A stretch of DNA of 64,000 bases from Mesocentrotus franciscanus (lineage: Eukaryota; Echinodermata; Echinoidea; Camarodonta; Strongylocentrotidae), in assembly GCA_037976565.1 (NCBI GenBank), contig CP137668.1:425719-489718 (forward strand), in the 5' to 3' direction. Made by a program: the position numbers and the translations under genes. Each line of letters begins with the position of its first letter. Within the stretch, counting starts at the first letter, position 1. Below the pieces are notes generated by a model. The model saw only the letters and a list, made by a program, of their open reading frames with translations, did not search any database and was not told where the DNA came from. Positions 50,301 to 59,484 of this stretch are shown one piece after another.

Positions 50301-53300
50301 ACTTTCATTTGTACAAGGGATTAAACTTACAGGGATACATCACTGTATCATGATTTTATGTTACATTATTTTTTTGAATATGACACCAGTTTCAAAAGCA
50401 AGTTGCAGATTCAATTGCCTGATTTTTAACATAACTTTGTTAATAATTTTTGTTTGTCTGTTTCATCAAATTAAATTGTTTTGAGACTGGATTTCCCATT
50501 TCATCAAACGATTGTGTCTGGATATGAATTCTTACAAAGACATCATGACATAGCATTCGAAGTTGGGTTTGTCAGATTCCATAGATACCAAGAAATGTCA
50601 TCAACAATCAAATTGGTTGAACTATCCAGCCCATGAATGAACTTGTCACCCCTTCACATCATTTATCTTACATGTCACTAGGGTGGTGTGATAACTTGAC
50701 AGACACATTCAGAATTTTAAATACACCAAGGGAGAGAGAGAGAGAGAGAGAGAGAGTGAGAGAGAGGTTTCTTTAATGATGTCATGGTCAGGTCTTATCT
50801 GCATTGATTGATATAGCAGAACCTTGCCCTGTACAAGTTCAAAGTGTAGGTATAGTATTGTTAATAACAAGCCAATGTCACTTCTGCTTACTATCAGCAG
50901 TTCACCGACCTCAGCCTGTCTAGATAACTAGCTAGCCGACGAACCGGCTGCAACCGGCTGCATGGCCGTCATATTACCCTTCAGCAACCATTTCTAGATA
51001 GGGGAGGGTGCACACATATTTGCCCCTCCCCCACAAAACCCCCAGGACCCCAAATCGCAAACATCTGTACACATGTGCCCTCTCCCCACCCCTTGAACCG
51101 TGTTTGATTACCTAGATTTTGTTGGTATTTTAGGGAATATAGCCTCTGAAAACTGTGAGAACTTTTTAGAATGTATGGTTGTACTTGTGCCTCCCCCCCT
51201 ACATCCACCACTCTCATCAATAATAAGCAAGAGTGTTGAATGAATAGCAGAGAGCATTTATTTTGTGTACTACCGGTATCTCAAATCTATTACAAACTAC
51301 AAGGGTTAACATGATCAATATGTCACAACTTACTGTAAGATTTTCCATGAAATTGCAATCAAGTTATCAACTGCATAGGTCCTACATTAAACTGCTAGAT
51401 GCATATTTTTGCTCAAAGCAATGCAAACTTAGGAAAATACAGGCTTTTCTACAATATTGTCATAAATGTAATTTTAACATCACTTGGGAAAAATAAAGGT
51501 ATAGGACTATGGGAAATATCTACCACAAAAACGGGACGTTTTGTTTAGTGAACATCATGAATGCTCAAAATCGAAAAGTACTAATTTATATCATGACAAC
51601 TTAGCACATCTGAATATATTTTCGTAGGCTATCCATTCAAAATGCAATCGAAATGGCAACATCATGTTGGGGAAAATGCCTACATGTTTCAAGTTATCAA
51701 AACTAGAACTGGTGTTTACATTTAACTTTAACAATCAACATATTTCCCTCACGAGTTATGATGACATTAACAAATATTAACGAGTTTCCTCTCTACGGTC
51801 ATATTAATGACCGGCATAAATATGTCGGTCGAAATAACGTCAGGGATTTACCAACTTGGCACGCCTCCAATAAATAATTGCATCAAAATAAAAATCTACA
51901 ATTTCGCCGACGGCATTTTCTTTCTTCCGTTCCGATACACCGCCTTTGAGAATGAATCGGGCATTCAGAAAAGCCCACGACACACAATCTCGCACATAAT
52001 TATGACGTATTTTTCTTTCTTTCTTTAGGAGTTAATAAATCTATTTTGAGATGTTTATCAACAATGCACGCCGGTAACGAGGACAAAATCAAAAGGAATG
52101 TGAACACGGTCTGTCATATGTTCACACATCGCGATCGCAACAGGTAGGCCTACAATACAGAGTTGTTAATACAAACTACAAAGTGCAATGTATAATTATG
52201 TGTCTCTCATCTAACAAACGAGAACATATAAAACTCAAAGTGACATTCTTTAATTAAAAAAACTACATCAGATTTAAGTGTGGACAACTAGTATACGGTA
52301 GTAGCAAACACCCCCGCACACAAACACACACACACACACACTCACACTGGCATCGTGTCTGAAATAACAGACCACAGACCCTACAGAGAGACTGTTGTTT
52401 TGGTTTTAGTTATCATACGTAAGAAAATGGCCGCCTACGCAAATACGATCTTTGCTGCCCGAGTATCGGTGGTCTTACCATCAAAGTTACTTATTATTTA
52501 CATTTGACGTTGACGTCAAATTGTTATTCAACTAAGACGGTTTAGAGCAAACAAAATCGATCTAGTTTGCTGAGGCACACGACCATATAAGTATAACTCT
52601 GAGACAAAGTTACGAATATTTCCCGGCATACCACCCCGCATGATAATATTTACTTGAACTTATATTACAACCGTGGATTTTAAGAGTAAAATCCATGAGC
52701 AAACCAACCAAATTTCTTTACATTAACTGACCAGGGGTACAGTTAATGTTGACCTATAGCCCCCAACCCAACTCCCATAGAAGTAGAATGGCGATCTATA
52801 CCCGAGGTCAAATACAATAACACAAATCCTCCGTGATTCTGTATTGACCTTGAAGCCTGTAGAGTGTAGGAAAGGGCTAGGTTATCCGAGTGAGAACGCC
52901 ACGCGTGCCGGCTTCGTTAGTCTTGCAAATTAATCCTCTATCCTTCATACGCTATTGTTGTTTGCGAACAATTATTGAATATTGGTCAATGAACGTATAC
53001 CACATAGAATGGGATGCCGGATGAAACATATGAACTATATAATAATACTGCATCTTGAACAATTCATGCAGGTATAACAGAATTCAACTACATGTAAATA
53101 AATTTACAGATGGAATTCAAACTTTAAAAATGAAATTCCAGTACCGGCCTACTGCTTTAATAACTCGAGCAGAAACTATAAATCACAATGCATGACAAGG
53201 ATTGGTATTGAAATCAGAAGATGTAGGCCTCATCATGTACATTATTAAACATTATCCATACCTCACCATGCAGCAGTCTGATTGACATATAACCGAAAGT

Positions 53301-54356
53301 CTCTATTTTTTTAATAAAGTGTGGTATTGCAGACTAGAAATTTAAATCCCCGGCTACCTTTGATGTTTGCAACGTGTGACGTGTGCAAAGTTGATGGTGA
53401 GATACCTCCAGCCAGCTCCAGCGAATTCATTACTACATCGTTTTACTGATTAAAGTGTCCATCATGCAATTAACAATAATGATATCATTTGGGCAATCGA
53501 GGTACCGAAATTGCAGCATCATGAAGATTGTCATCAACAATAATAAATAATTAATGTATAGCTGTTTAGACTATGGTTGCTACTGGAACTGGATGGAGCT
53601 GGGGCATGTATGACAATGGTTGGGGGATGCTGAATTGATACCCCAGAGACAGAGTAAAGCATCAGTGATCAGTTCATCAAATAGACATGATATATTCAAA
53701 ATGGTTCTTTACCAACGACTCGGCTATAATGTAAGAGATAGACAAATTTTGAAAGACATAACTCAAATTCATTGAAGTACTACAACTTACAACAGGCAAA
53801 GCTAAAGTGGAGATGGCCGGGATAGGGATGAGGACGAGGATGGGGAGTTTGGAAGAGTGAATCCTTACCTTGGAACTTCAATGGTGGTTGATACGGGTCT
53901 CTTCTTTGATTCTGAACACATTTCACCAAGCTTGTTATAGTCTGATAGATGATGGTAGATGACTTTGGCACTCTTACGACTTTCCAGTCGGACATCGTCA
54001 AGTTTCCTCTTGAAATTCGTTTCTGAAGCATCGGCACTCTTCAGTAGAACTTCATTGGTCTGCTTACGATGCTTCTGAACGATCGCTCGAACTTCACGGC
54101 CATCAAGGTTGGTATATACAGGCTGATTAAATTTAAGATGAGTGTTCGAAACGGGTAAGAATCCAGGACCAACCATCATGTCAGGTTGACAGTCTTGGGC
54201 AACTCCGTCTTCCCTTACGACTTCGTACACGAAGTCGCCGGTCGGTGTTCGGGCTTTCATGCTTCGTATCAAAACCGGATAGAAGATTCCATCGGAATAC
54301 ATGGCACTGACTCGTGTTCCGATGATAGATCGCTTCGGCATTCGCTTAGAAAGCAT
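20226..54356 (-). CDS. ZNF704-like: ZNF704/ZNF395/SLC2A4RG-family zinc finger and C-clamp transcription factor, 8 coding exons
   Basis: Spliced CDS on the minus strand: exons 54356-53869, 50262-50147, 41917-41762, 41391-41222, 32149-32049, 27699-27366, 21204-21067 and 20393-20226. Every junction is GT-AG and in phase, giving 1671 nt and 556 residues. Seen domains: family N-terminal box (KRSIIGTRV, residues 9-17), MAAMVLTSL box (180-188), basic cluster (about 307-314), C2H2 finger (Cys319, Cys324, His337, His342), acidic [12 protein letters not shown] box (352-363), poly-Ser (485-496) and C-clamp (Cys530, 543, 546, 552; spacing 12-2-5). Vertebrate relatives (SLC2A4RG/GEF, ZNF395/HDBP2, ZNF704) and fly Glut4EF are nuclear DNA-binding regulators; the C-clamp resembles that of TCF proteins and contributes to GC-rich DNA recognition. 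Length is in the family range. The finger and C-clamp look closest to ZNF704, but an invertebrate gene is probably ancestral to all three vertebrate paralogues. Targets in this organism are unknown. Confidence 0.95.
20394..21066 (-). other. Intron 7
   Basis: 673 nt, GTAAGT...CTGCAG. About 200 nt of it (20780-20970) is a SINE-like insert listed separately; the rest is AT-rich. Confidence 0.8.
20780..20970 (-). repeat. SINE-like fragment with 7SL/Alu-like 5' part
   Basis: Read on minus from about 20966: GGCGTTGTGGCGTGCGCCTG then TAATCCAGCTAATAGTGG, resembling the start of SRP 7SL RNA and primate Alu (GGTGGCGCGTGCCTGTAGTCCCAGCTACT). It continues into GGTTCGAAACT, a B-box-like element, and GGTGACGTTAAAGGTCGGTCCCC. 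Likely a 7SL-related SINE or SRP RNA pseudogene; it is too incomplete for a working SRP RNA. Confidence 0.5.
21067..21204 (-). CDS. ZNF704-like: Exon 7, QFSWCPVS linker with repeat-encoded poly-Ser, residues 456-501
   Basis: Acceptor CTACAG precedes 21204 and a strong CAG|GTAAGT donor follows 21067; both phases are 0 and the exon is exactly 46 codons. [20 protein letters not shown] corresponds to the FSISWQSPPV-type segment upstream of the C-clamp in ZNF704 and ZNF395. A (TCC)n run encodes 12 consecutive serines (485-496), so this part is length-variable by nature. Because the exon is in phase at both ends, skipping it would keep the frame. Confidence 0.85.
21087..21121. repeat. (GGA)n/(TCC)n coding microsatellite
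   Basis: Pure trinucleotide run in exon 7 encoding poly-Ser on the minus strand. Confidence 0.92.
21207..21345. repeat. GA/CT microsatellite forming the exon 7 polypyrimidine tract
   Basis: About 140 nt of nearly pure GA-rich sequence on plus (GAGAGAG, GGGAGAGA blocks), which on the gene strand is CT-rich and runs to CTCTACAG at the exon 7 acceptor. Confidence 0.9.
22719..27052. mobile_element. 4.3-kb inverted repeat (foldback-like) element
   Basis: The outer ends CGGGAGCCAGGGGGGTCAAC (left, from 22724) and its complement (right, to 27047) are inverted copies. Left 22719-23620 and right 26165-27052 match by eye with few differences. Inward, GA-rich left 23680-24240 pairs with CT-rich right 25740-26140, including the shared motif around 'caacaagttgtgg' / 'ccacaacttgttgg'. 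Next, GC-rich satellite at 24265-24500 pairs with 25400-25720. The unpaired centre is roughly 24.5-25.38 kb. No transposase frame is present; mirrored frames such as 22945-22739 and 26850-27032 are just the two arms. Probably a non-autonomous foldback transposon or an inverted duplication of one. Confidence 0.88.
27366..27699 (-). CDS. ZNF704-like: Exon 6, acidic YYTEI box and Ser/Pro-rich region, residues 344-455
   Basis: Acceptor TTTTCAG precedes 27699. The exon opens [20 protein letters not shown], aligning with the YSDGEEDFYYTEI segment just after the finger in ZNF704, then [11 protein letters not shown] (vertebrate DSVADGLSSL). The rest is Ser/Pro-rich without a recognised fold. The donor chosen is ATG|GTAACT at 27366/27365, the only GT that leaves phase 0 to match exon 7 with good sequence; the frame stays open for 35 more residues beyond it, so an alternative 3' boundary is possible. 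Confidence 0.88.
28424..28475. repeat. (GA)n/(GACA)n microsatellite
   Basis: GAGAGAG followed by GACAGACAGACAG in intron 5. Confidence 0.9.
30350..30890. repeat. Purine-rich tract with GA/GGGGA minisatellite
   Basis: Purine-dominated sequence; 30680-30890 is a nearly pure repeat of GAGAGATAGGGGAAGAGAGA-type units. Found in intron 5. Confidence 0.9.
32049..32149 (-). CDS. ZNF704-like: Exon 5, C2H2 zinc finger, residues 311-344
   Basis: A 101-nt exon between acceptor TTTAG and donor GTAATA. It encodes [20 protein letters not shown] followed by HIRTIHL: Cys319-x4-Cys324-x12-His337-x4-His342. This matches the single family finger (KCLWKNCGKVLST...GIQKHIRTIHLG in ZNF704) closely. Begins phase 0, ends phase 2 with AG, which joins G of exon 6 to give Arg344 where vertebrates have Gly-Arg. 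Confidence 0.95.
32499..32978. repeat. 16-bp minisatellite, about 30 copies
   Basis: Unit CAAGCCGGGCTCCAGG. Twenty-nine exact-length periods run from 32499 to 32963, then one degenerate unit. Central copies are identical; edge copies vary (TCCGAG, TCTAAG, TTCCAAG, TCCACG). No stop occurs in three minus frames, giving artefactual 120-174-residue frames. The array lies about 350 nt upstream of exon 5 in intron 4. Confidence 0.96.
34998..35060. repeat. (GA)n microsatellite
   Basis: About 60 nt of GA dinucleotides with one GG interruption, in intron 4. Confidence 0.93.
35320..35364. repeat. (TA)n microsatellite
   Basis: Pure TA run of about 45 nt in intron 4. Confidence 0.93.
36713..37261. mobile_element. 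TTAA-flanked MITE, family 1, copy B
   Basis: TTAAAGGTACTATGTCCC on the left; GGGACATAGTATCTTTAA on the right. 549 bp, highly similar to copy C 2.8 kb away in the same orientation, including ATGGTCGTACGTTTTATGCT internally. Confidence 0.9.
37767..37895. repeat. Imperfect 129-nt palindrome
   Basis: Perfect 22-nt inner arms at 37788-37809 and 37855-37876 (GTTCATTATACGATCTATCT...), and outer 12-nt arms AAATGATGCATG / CATGCATCATTT. Loop 45 nt. Confidence 0.85.
38715..39109. mobile_element. TTAA-flanked MITE, family 3
   Basis: TTAAAGGGGAAGTCCAC on the left and GTGTACTTCCCCTTTAA on the right. Subterminal inverted segments ('gaaaatgagaggaacag' / 'ctgtcctctcattttc') pair further. 395 bp. Confidence 0.85.
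39545..40080. mobile_element. TTAA-flanked MITE, family 1, copy C
   Basis: TTAAAGGGACTATGTCCC on the left; GGGATATAGTATCTTTAA on the right. 536 bp, same orientation as copy B. Confidence 0.9.
41222..41391 (-). CDS. ZNF704-like: Exon 4, acidic/Pro linker ending in basic cluster, residues 254-310
   Basis: Acceptor ATCAG precedes 41391; donor GTAAGA follows 41222, phase 0. Intron 3 is only 370 nt, the shortest in the gene. The peptide has an acidic [12 protein letters not shown] stretch, resembling the DDGIDE segment ahead of the finger in ZNF704, and ends PTKKFK. That tail joins PSMK from exon 5 to form a basic patch just before the finger, in the place of the PRKRKNSMK patch of vertebrate relatives, a plausible nuclear localisation signal. 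Confidence 0.9.
41762..41917 (-). CDS. ZNF704-like: Exon 3, Ser/Pro-rich linker, residues 202-254
   Basis: Acceptor TTTCAG precedes 41917 and donor GTAAGT follows 41762; both junctions are phase 1 and join in frame. Residues read as a Ser/Gly/Pro-rich segment with a [17 protein letters not shown] stretch and a [11 protein letters not shown] stretch. The family has an equivalent Ser/Gly/Trp-containing region (SGYWSW in ZNF704) between the MAAMVLTSL box and the finger. No catalytic or folded domain is visible. Confidence 0.88.
43008..43030. repeat. (GA)n microsatellite
   Basis: GA run in intron 2. Confidence 0.88.
45053..45289 (-). other. Unassigned open frame in intron 2, possible alternative first exon
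   Basis: A 78-residue frame on the gene strand opening [11 protein letters not shown], with a poly-Gly run from (CCT)n, then [24 protein letters not shown] donor-like site follows GGGGGA-G and leaves phase 1, which is what the exon 3 acceptor needs. If used it would give a protein lacking exons 1-2. No promoter or homologue is recognised, and low-complexity sequence can create such frames, so this is speculative. Confidence 0.15.
48387..49190. mobile_element. TTAA MITE family 2 copy interrupted by another element
   Basis: Left end TTAAAGGGGATTCAAAC matches family 2, with body sequence 'ggaacttcaaattggctgaa' shared with 5742-6326. Similarity stops near 48660 and appears to resume after 49136 ('gaggtctatttctttt'), on either side of the element at 48674-49132. 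The right terminus is lost or diverged. Confidence 0.6.
48674..49132. mobile_element. TTA-flanked inverted-repeat element, PIF/Harbinger-like
   Basis: Ends GACCCCGTTCTCATTCACTT and its complement (AAGTGAGTGAGAACGGGGTC), flanked by TTA at 48671-48673 and 49133-49135. Inverted similarity continues inward (GGAGCGGTCTAACTAAGACC). A 3-bp TTA duplication fits PIF/Harbinger elements. 459 bp, non-coding. Confidence 0.78.
50147..50262 (-). CDS. ZNF704-like: Exon 2, MAAMVLTSL box, residues 163-202
   Basis: An acceptor TTGTAG precedes 50262 and a GTAAGC donor follows 50147. Exon 1's AG joins T to make Ser163. The translation contains [18 protein letters not shown] (171-188), which lines up with the [17 protein letters not shown] box in ZNF704 and the matching box in ZNF395; the downstream SP pair is also kept. 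It is 116 nt and ends phase 1. The exon is too short to stand out as an ORF and was found by translating the minus strand between splice signals. Confidence 0.93.
50263..53868 (-). other. Intron 1
   Basis: 3606 nt, GTAAGG...TTGTAG. Contains a (GA)n run at about 50728-50767, a (CA)n run at 52320-52340, the tail of a repetitive element with C/G runs at about 50990-51210 and a CpG-richer patch at 51780-52150. A YY1-like AAAATGGCCGCC sits at about 52425, within sequence that could be an internal regulatory region. I see no coding exon in it. Confidence 0.8.
50728..50767. repeat. (GA)n microsatellite
   Basis: GA run in intron 1. Confidence 0.9.
53869..54356 (-). CDS. ZNF704-like: Exon 1 (coding), residues 1-162 plus split codon 163
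   Basis: Starts at the ATG at 54356, with A at -3 of the start context, because the family box [16 protein letters not shown] follows directly; the same N-terminal box opens vertebrate and fly relatives. The frame stays open upstream to another ATG at 54467, but those 37 residues are hydrophobic and unlike the family, so I treat them as 5' UTR. The exon carries the whole N-terminal family domain, including VGPGFLP (62-68) and the [17 protein letters not shown] segment, which looks like the second half of a paired small beta-barrel region. It ends CCA-AG before a GTAAGG donor at 53868 (phase 2). Confidence 0.93.
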
Positions 54357-54700
54357 GGTTAGCAACGAACTCCTTCGAAAGGAAAATATTATAAACTTCA
54401 ACGGTTCTCTAGATAAAAAAATTGCAGTGAAAAATACGGCACAGTAACTAGCATGGACGCTTAGCAAGGTAGTGAGCTGTGAATCGAATTCGAGCGAGCA
54501 TGCGGAGATTGTTTTGATCTGTAGCGGTGAGAGAGGTGGGCGTAACTCTACCCGGTTTACTGAATCGACAGCCGCTCAATACAAGCGCTCTGATTGGCTA
54601 AAGATGACGCACCACTTCTGTGATTGGTGAATGGTTTGAGTGACGTGTGTATTAGCTCGTGTGAAGCCAGGGTATTTGTTTACAATCGGAGCCCGGCTTA
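54357..54700 (-). promoter_or_regulatory. 5' UTR and proximal promoter of the ZNF704-like gene
   Basis: Upstream of the start codon the minus strand carries two CCAAT boxes (ATTGG on plus at 54593-54597 and 54623-54627, 30 nt apart), a CRE-like TGACGT at 54641-54646 and a TGACGCA at 54605. No TATA box is obvious. CpG density is higher than in surrounding DNA. The CCAAT spacing suggests a start site roughly at 54480-54540, with the 5' UTR below that. The start site itself is inferred. Confidence 0.6.
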
Positions 54701-55233
54701 ATATTCGCCTTCTCTTCAACATCTCTTTACAAATGGCAATGCTTGGACAGAAAAAATTCTGCATGGTGGTAGCCATATTGGAAAGCACGTGGTCCTGCTT
54801 TTACATGAGAAATCGGTTGGGAGGGGGTGTTATTGATATGTTAATGAATTTGTTCACCAACTTGTTTCAGATTTGCGTGTAGTTTATTTAACGATCTTTA
54901 GCTCATCCTTTTGAAGGGCAGTTATGATCAAAACATCGTTTGTTTTATAGTTATTTGCAGTAAAGAAATACCAAAATATTTGAATGAAACGAGGACCCCG
55001 CCACTCCCCACACACCCATTCTTATTTAAAAAGCTTCAAGCCTTCATTTTAATTTTCCTATGTTGTACCAGGTAGTAGATCCATGGTTGTACTCTATTAA
55101 TTTCTAGCTCACTCTTGTCAGTTTCAGCTGTTGCTTTTGCTTAGATGTTTCTTCTTTTTTCACTTCATGTTCCACGAAATTAAAAAGAAAAACATCATAA
55201 CTGATTTCCTTCTGTTTGATATTTCAATATTCA

Positions 55234-55614
55234 TTATTGCCCTCCCCATTCTCCTCTTCTCTTGTCAGTAAGAAGGGTTAGTATAAACATGGACCATATA
55301 CATGGCATAAACATAATACATAGCTCCATGGTAAACTCCCAACATAAAAAATATGACCTGCCATGAGCTAAATCGAGGTCCGTATACAGTGCCGAGATGC
55401 ATGTATGAAACATCCCCCCTCTGATAGCCGGTGTGAAAGCCGGTTCAACGCACCGCTCCTTTACAAAGAAAACTGACGACCACATGGCGAGGCACCGGGT
55501 GAATTCAGAGGGAGTGTATACAGTGATGATAACTCCGCAAACAGAAAGAAGAAGAAAAACCCCTCTGTAGTGTGGTTTGTTTATGTCGAAACTTGGGGTA
55601 GTGCCAAAAAGCAA
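55234..55614 (-). other. Unassigned 126-residue open frame
   Basis: One of the longest non-repetitive frames outside the gene: 126 residues, hydrophobic near the start (VFLLLSVCGVIITVY) and again at LCIMFMPCIWSMFIL. No family is recognised and no splice or promoter signal is evident. It lies about 0.9 kb upstream of the gene in the same orientation. Chance or a repeat remnant is likelier than a gene. Confidence 0.15.
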
Positions 55615-57060
55615 ATGACCGCGGCCGACTCGTAGTCTAAAATATCAAACTTATTGTATTCTTGCTAGGTCTCTTATGCAGTTATTATTTCATTGACTAC
55701 AGGTACTAAAACTTATTCAATTTAGACAAAATTATAAATACATGTGAATTAAGTGAAAATGTGAATTTTGTAATGCCTGTATGTAAAAGAAAATTGGTTA
55801 CGTTGAATGTTTTAAAGCCGCTAGAATAACAAAAATGTGTATGATCTGTGCAGACTATACAAAGAGCTCTGCTGCCAATATGTTATGATGGCTGTAAATC
55901 AACTGTGAGGCCCTGAATAACGATTGAGGTATCTTGAACGTATTACATAATAATTTCCCTGAACTGATTGCAGTACAATGCTGTATTTGGATGGTTTATT
56001 CTTTTCTCTTTTCACCTTCAGTCAACTCTTCACCATGTATTCATCAATGATGAATGGAGATGGATACATAATATAATACTGTACGTCACTACTATTGTTC
56101 TTTCATGACCATCTCCACTACAATTGTAATGGGATTTATCAAATGAACAGTATTTCATAATTGAAATATCAAGTCAATGTATATTTCAATGCCGGAAGAC
56201 CATCAAAGATATTCATATGTTTCATAATTTGACAATCACATGAGGGCTATACGTTACTATACATAGGCCTATTATAATAACCACTTAGTATAAATGGCTG
56301 AGTATACTGGATACGTTTCCAATACACTTTTCTGTTTAGTAAATGTTTATTTCAGTCAAGAAATACTAATAACTGTCACTGAGAAAGATAATATTATATT
56401 GTTATTGTATATGTACTTCTGCGTCACTCAAAGGTAGAACTTTTGAATGAATAGGCCTACTACATCCATCATCCACAGAGAAATCACTCGAAGCGTGGAA
56501 TTCCAAACTAAAATCAGGAATGTTGATTTTGACGAACAGAATATTTAATCATTTGTGTAAGATGACTCACCTTGATATATTACACAATAAATGAAACCAA
56601 ATTTCACATCGATTGATTTCATTTCGAATGAAATACAGTCATTGCTCAATGTTTAATTTGAATAGTGAACATTTTACAGAGATCATTTACAAACAGTTAA
56701 TTTAATTAAAAAATTATCGCAAATCCGCTTCACTAAAGTCTAATTTGTATAATTTTCTTTATTTATTCATTCATTCATATTTTTTGTAGGCCTAATCCTT
56801 AATCATTCATGCATCTATAGGCCTGTTACAACTTCTTGTACTTAATTATTCTTCATTTACAGTTTTTGAGGGTTTTTTTTCTTCAGCGGTATCATTTAAT
56901 TTTAATTCAACTAGTAGTAGAACGTTTCCATTATGACGTCACAATACAAGTGGAGGTGATGAATGTGTTCACATTTCAAGGATATGCCACGCCCATTATT
57001 GTCTAGGGGAGTCCCCAGCCGTCATCACGCGTTGTGGTTGAGACGGTTTCATTCCTGCAT
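55615..57060. other. AT-rich upstream intergenic sequence
   Basis: No gene, RNA or long repeat recognised. Confidence 0.5.
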
Positions 57061-57197
57061 TAGGGACTTTTAGATTTACACGACGAGAGCGTGGACTGGC
57101 CCGTGCCCGGCAGTGCCTTAAAAGGACGTCACATTACCTTAAAAGGATGTCACCGTGGCAGTCCACGTTCTCGTCGTGTAAAATCTAAAAGTCCCTA
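57061..57197. mobile_element. 137-bp hairpin MITE with TA ends
   Basis: Arms of about 39 nt (TAGGGACTTTTAGATT..., ACACGACGAGAGCGTGGACT) are inverted copies with one indel and one mismatch. Both ends begin with TA. The centre holds two copies of CTTAAAAGGAYGTCAC. Confidence 0.88.
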
Positions 57198-58489
57198 TTT
57201 CTGCCGGAAGACAGCGTACAAGGGAGAAATTGTTAATGTATGTCTTTTCTAATGTTGTTTACTTACCTTTGACATTTGTCTAAAAAAAAAGGAGTGTACT
57301 ATTTTTAGAACTGAAATTTTCCACTCCATCTCCCAGGTTCATCACCTACCAATAACGTCCCACTGACATGATTATACGTTTATTGTTTGCGAACGAAAAT
57401 GGATGTTATATATATGCGTGGACTGTACAGTTAGAAATGGCTTATTTTTGGAGTGGGGAATTTTGATAGAGCATTATGTGGTAATCACAAATATAAATCG
57501 CATGGAATTGAGCAATGTGTCTAGTTTGCGTGGGTCTTGATACGTAAAACCCCCCTACATCAGCCGAATCAATGGAAATTTAGCCTCGGTGTTTGAACAA
57601 AAAAAGCACGATATTCAAGATTGAATGTATAACTCAACAGCTAAACAGAATAAAGGGTACGCATTTCAGCTGGACTCCGCTTGGAATTTCATAAAATATA
57701 CTGTTTGTTTTGAAATATGAATAGATTAATTTTGCCACATTAAGTCGACCAGAAGTTGATATAAGTTCATATTACACATATCCCACCACGCCTTTCGTTC
57801 CCCTGTGTTATGCTGTTACGTGCATAAGGTGTTGTTGAGAAAAGGTATTCTTATGTTCTGGATGTTCTGAAAACAAATCCCATATTTAGGCTACAATCAA
57901 GGAGTCACTAGCACCAAGCATGGACGTAATATGTCTTTGTTTTCTGGGGTAGGGATGTGACCCCTGTCCCCTGGGATGTGACCTCTTTAAGGAAATCATT
58001 ATAATGACCCACACGCATATATTATTACTGTTACAACACATCTGTTATCATTATTAGAAACACAATGAACACTGGCATCACACTTTTAATATAGCAACAT
58101 AAAATGCTAATTTGTTTGATATTGCTGTAAACAAGTGCTTAAAAGGCCTTTTGCATTCACTAATATAACATGCTAAGACTTGCATCATTATCAATTGACA
58201 TTGTATAGCTTTGAAGTATCTGTGTCAGTAATTTGGTCAATTATATTGACATTGTTCGAAATAAGTTGAAGCGGCCCATAGGTATGCCGATCTTTGAATA
58301 ACTGAATAAGACTGAACATGTCGGGTCAATTACGTTGTCTAGAAGATAATACCATGCAACATTTCATTCTGCATATTTATCCCATATAATTATGTAACCC
58401 CAAAATACATAAAACGCCATCAAAGGGCGAAAAGAGGTTTCCCATATTCCTAACTAAAATTAAGTTTTTGGTGTATGATATATTTTGTT

Positions 58490-59021
58490 TTAAAGGGACT
58501 CGGTAACATTGTTCAAATGAGCGAAAATGGTGCTAAGGTAGTGACTTCGATGCTAAATGTAAAATTAAAGATAATCTGAAAGTTTGAGTGAAAACAGACC
58601 ATTATTAACGATAAAAATTGGGTAAAACTGATCTTATCGATTTCTTAATTCTCCCAACTATATTACTACAATTTAATTACATTTTAGGTGAATGTAAATC
58701 GTAACAAAGCTATGAATTGGCTTTATATATCATTCCAGACATTTTAGTGTCGAAAGATTTTTAAAATCCTGTCTTATGTCTTATTTTCATGGAAAAACGG
58801 TTGGGAAAATTCAAAAATGGTTGGGAGAATTTACTGTTAGAAGGTGTTGACCAGTGACGCCTTCAAAGAAAACCATACATATCTTTGTGATTTGAGAATT
58901 TTTCAGGATTTTGTGCATGCTAGAGGGTTAGTGCAGTAGTGGGAATATATTAAGTAACATTTCATACAAAAATTACGCAGTTTTTTCGTCAACCTTCAAC
59001 AATGTTACCGAGTCACTTTAA
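58490..59021. mobile_element. TTAA-flanked MITE, family 4
   Basis: TTAAAGGGACTCGGTAACAT and ATGTTACCGAGTCACTTTAA are inverted termini extending another 4 nt (TGTT / AACA). 532 bp, AT-rich, with internal 'ggttgggaaaatt' duplication. Confidence 0.88.
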
Positions 59022-59484
59022 GGAATTAGGAGAATATCAGTTTTCTATATGATTATGATAGGATAAAGTATTGACAAAGCATAGTACTGTTTCATTCGTT
59101 CATTTTAATCACTGTCATAAATACCTTTTGGATCGAACGGGAAAGGAATGTTTACTGAAACGTGTAACAACACGTTTTTACCACGCTGTTTCTATTTTAA
59201 TTTTGTAAACACGTATTTCACAATGGTAGAGCAACGGCATTGTCCGATTGTCGGATTGTTGTGCGGTTACATGAATGCCGGGTCTTGAAGAATGTATACG
59301 ATATGCGGAGTACAAAAGGATCGAAACGGCGGGAAAATTGCAACAATGCGGCTAAAATTACAAACATTGTTCTGGCTACTAGTCAGATATTTTTAAAAAT
59401 CGAAAATTAAAGAAATCTGTTGACCTTGACCAACATTGTGTATGAAATTGTATGGGCCACTAAGATATTTTCTTTTATGTTTGC

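Noticed and set aside
54640..54882. 80-residue plus-strand frame divergent from the gene
   Set aside because: It overlaps the promoter motifs, has no homologue I recognise, and such a frame is expected by chance.
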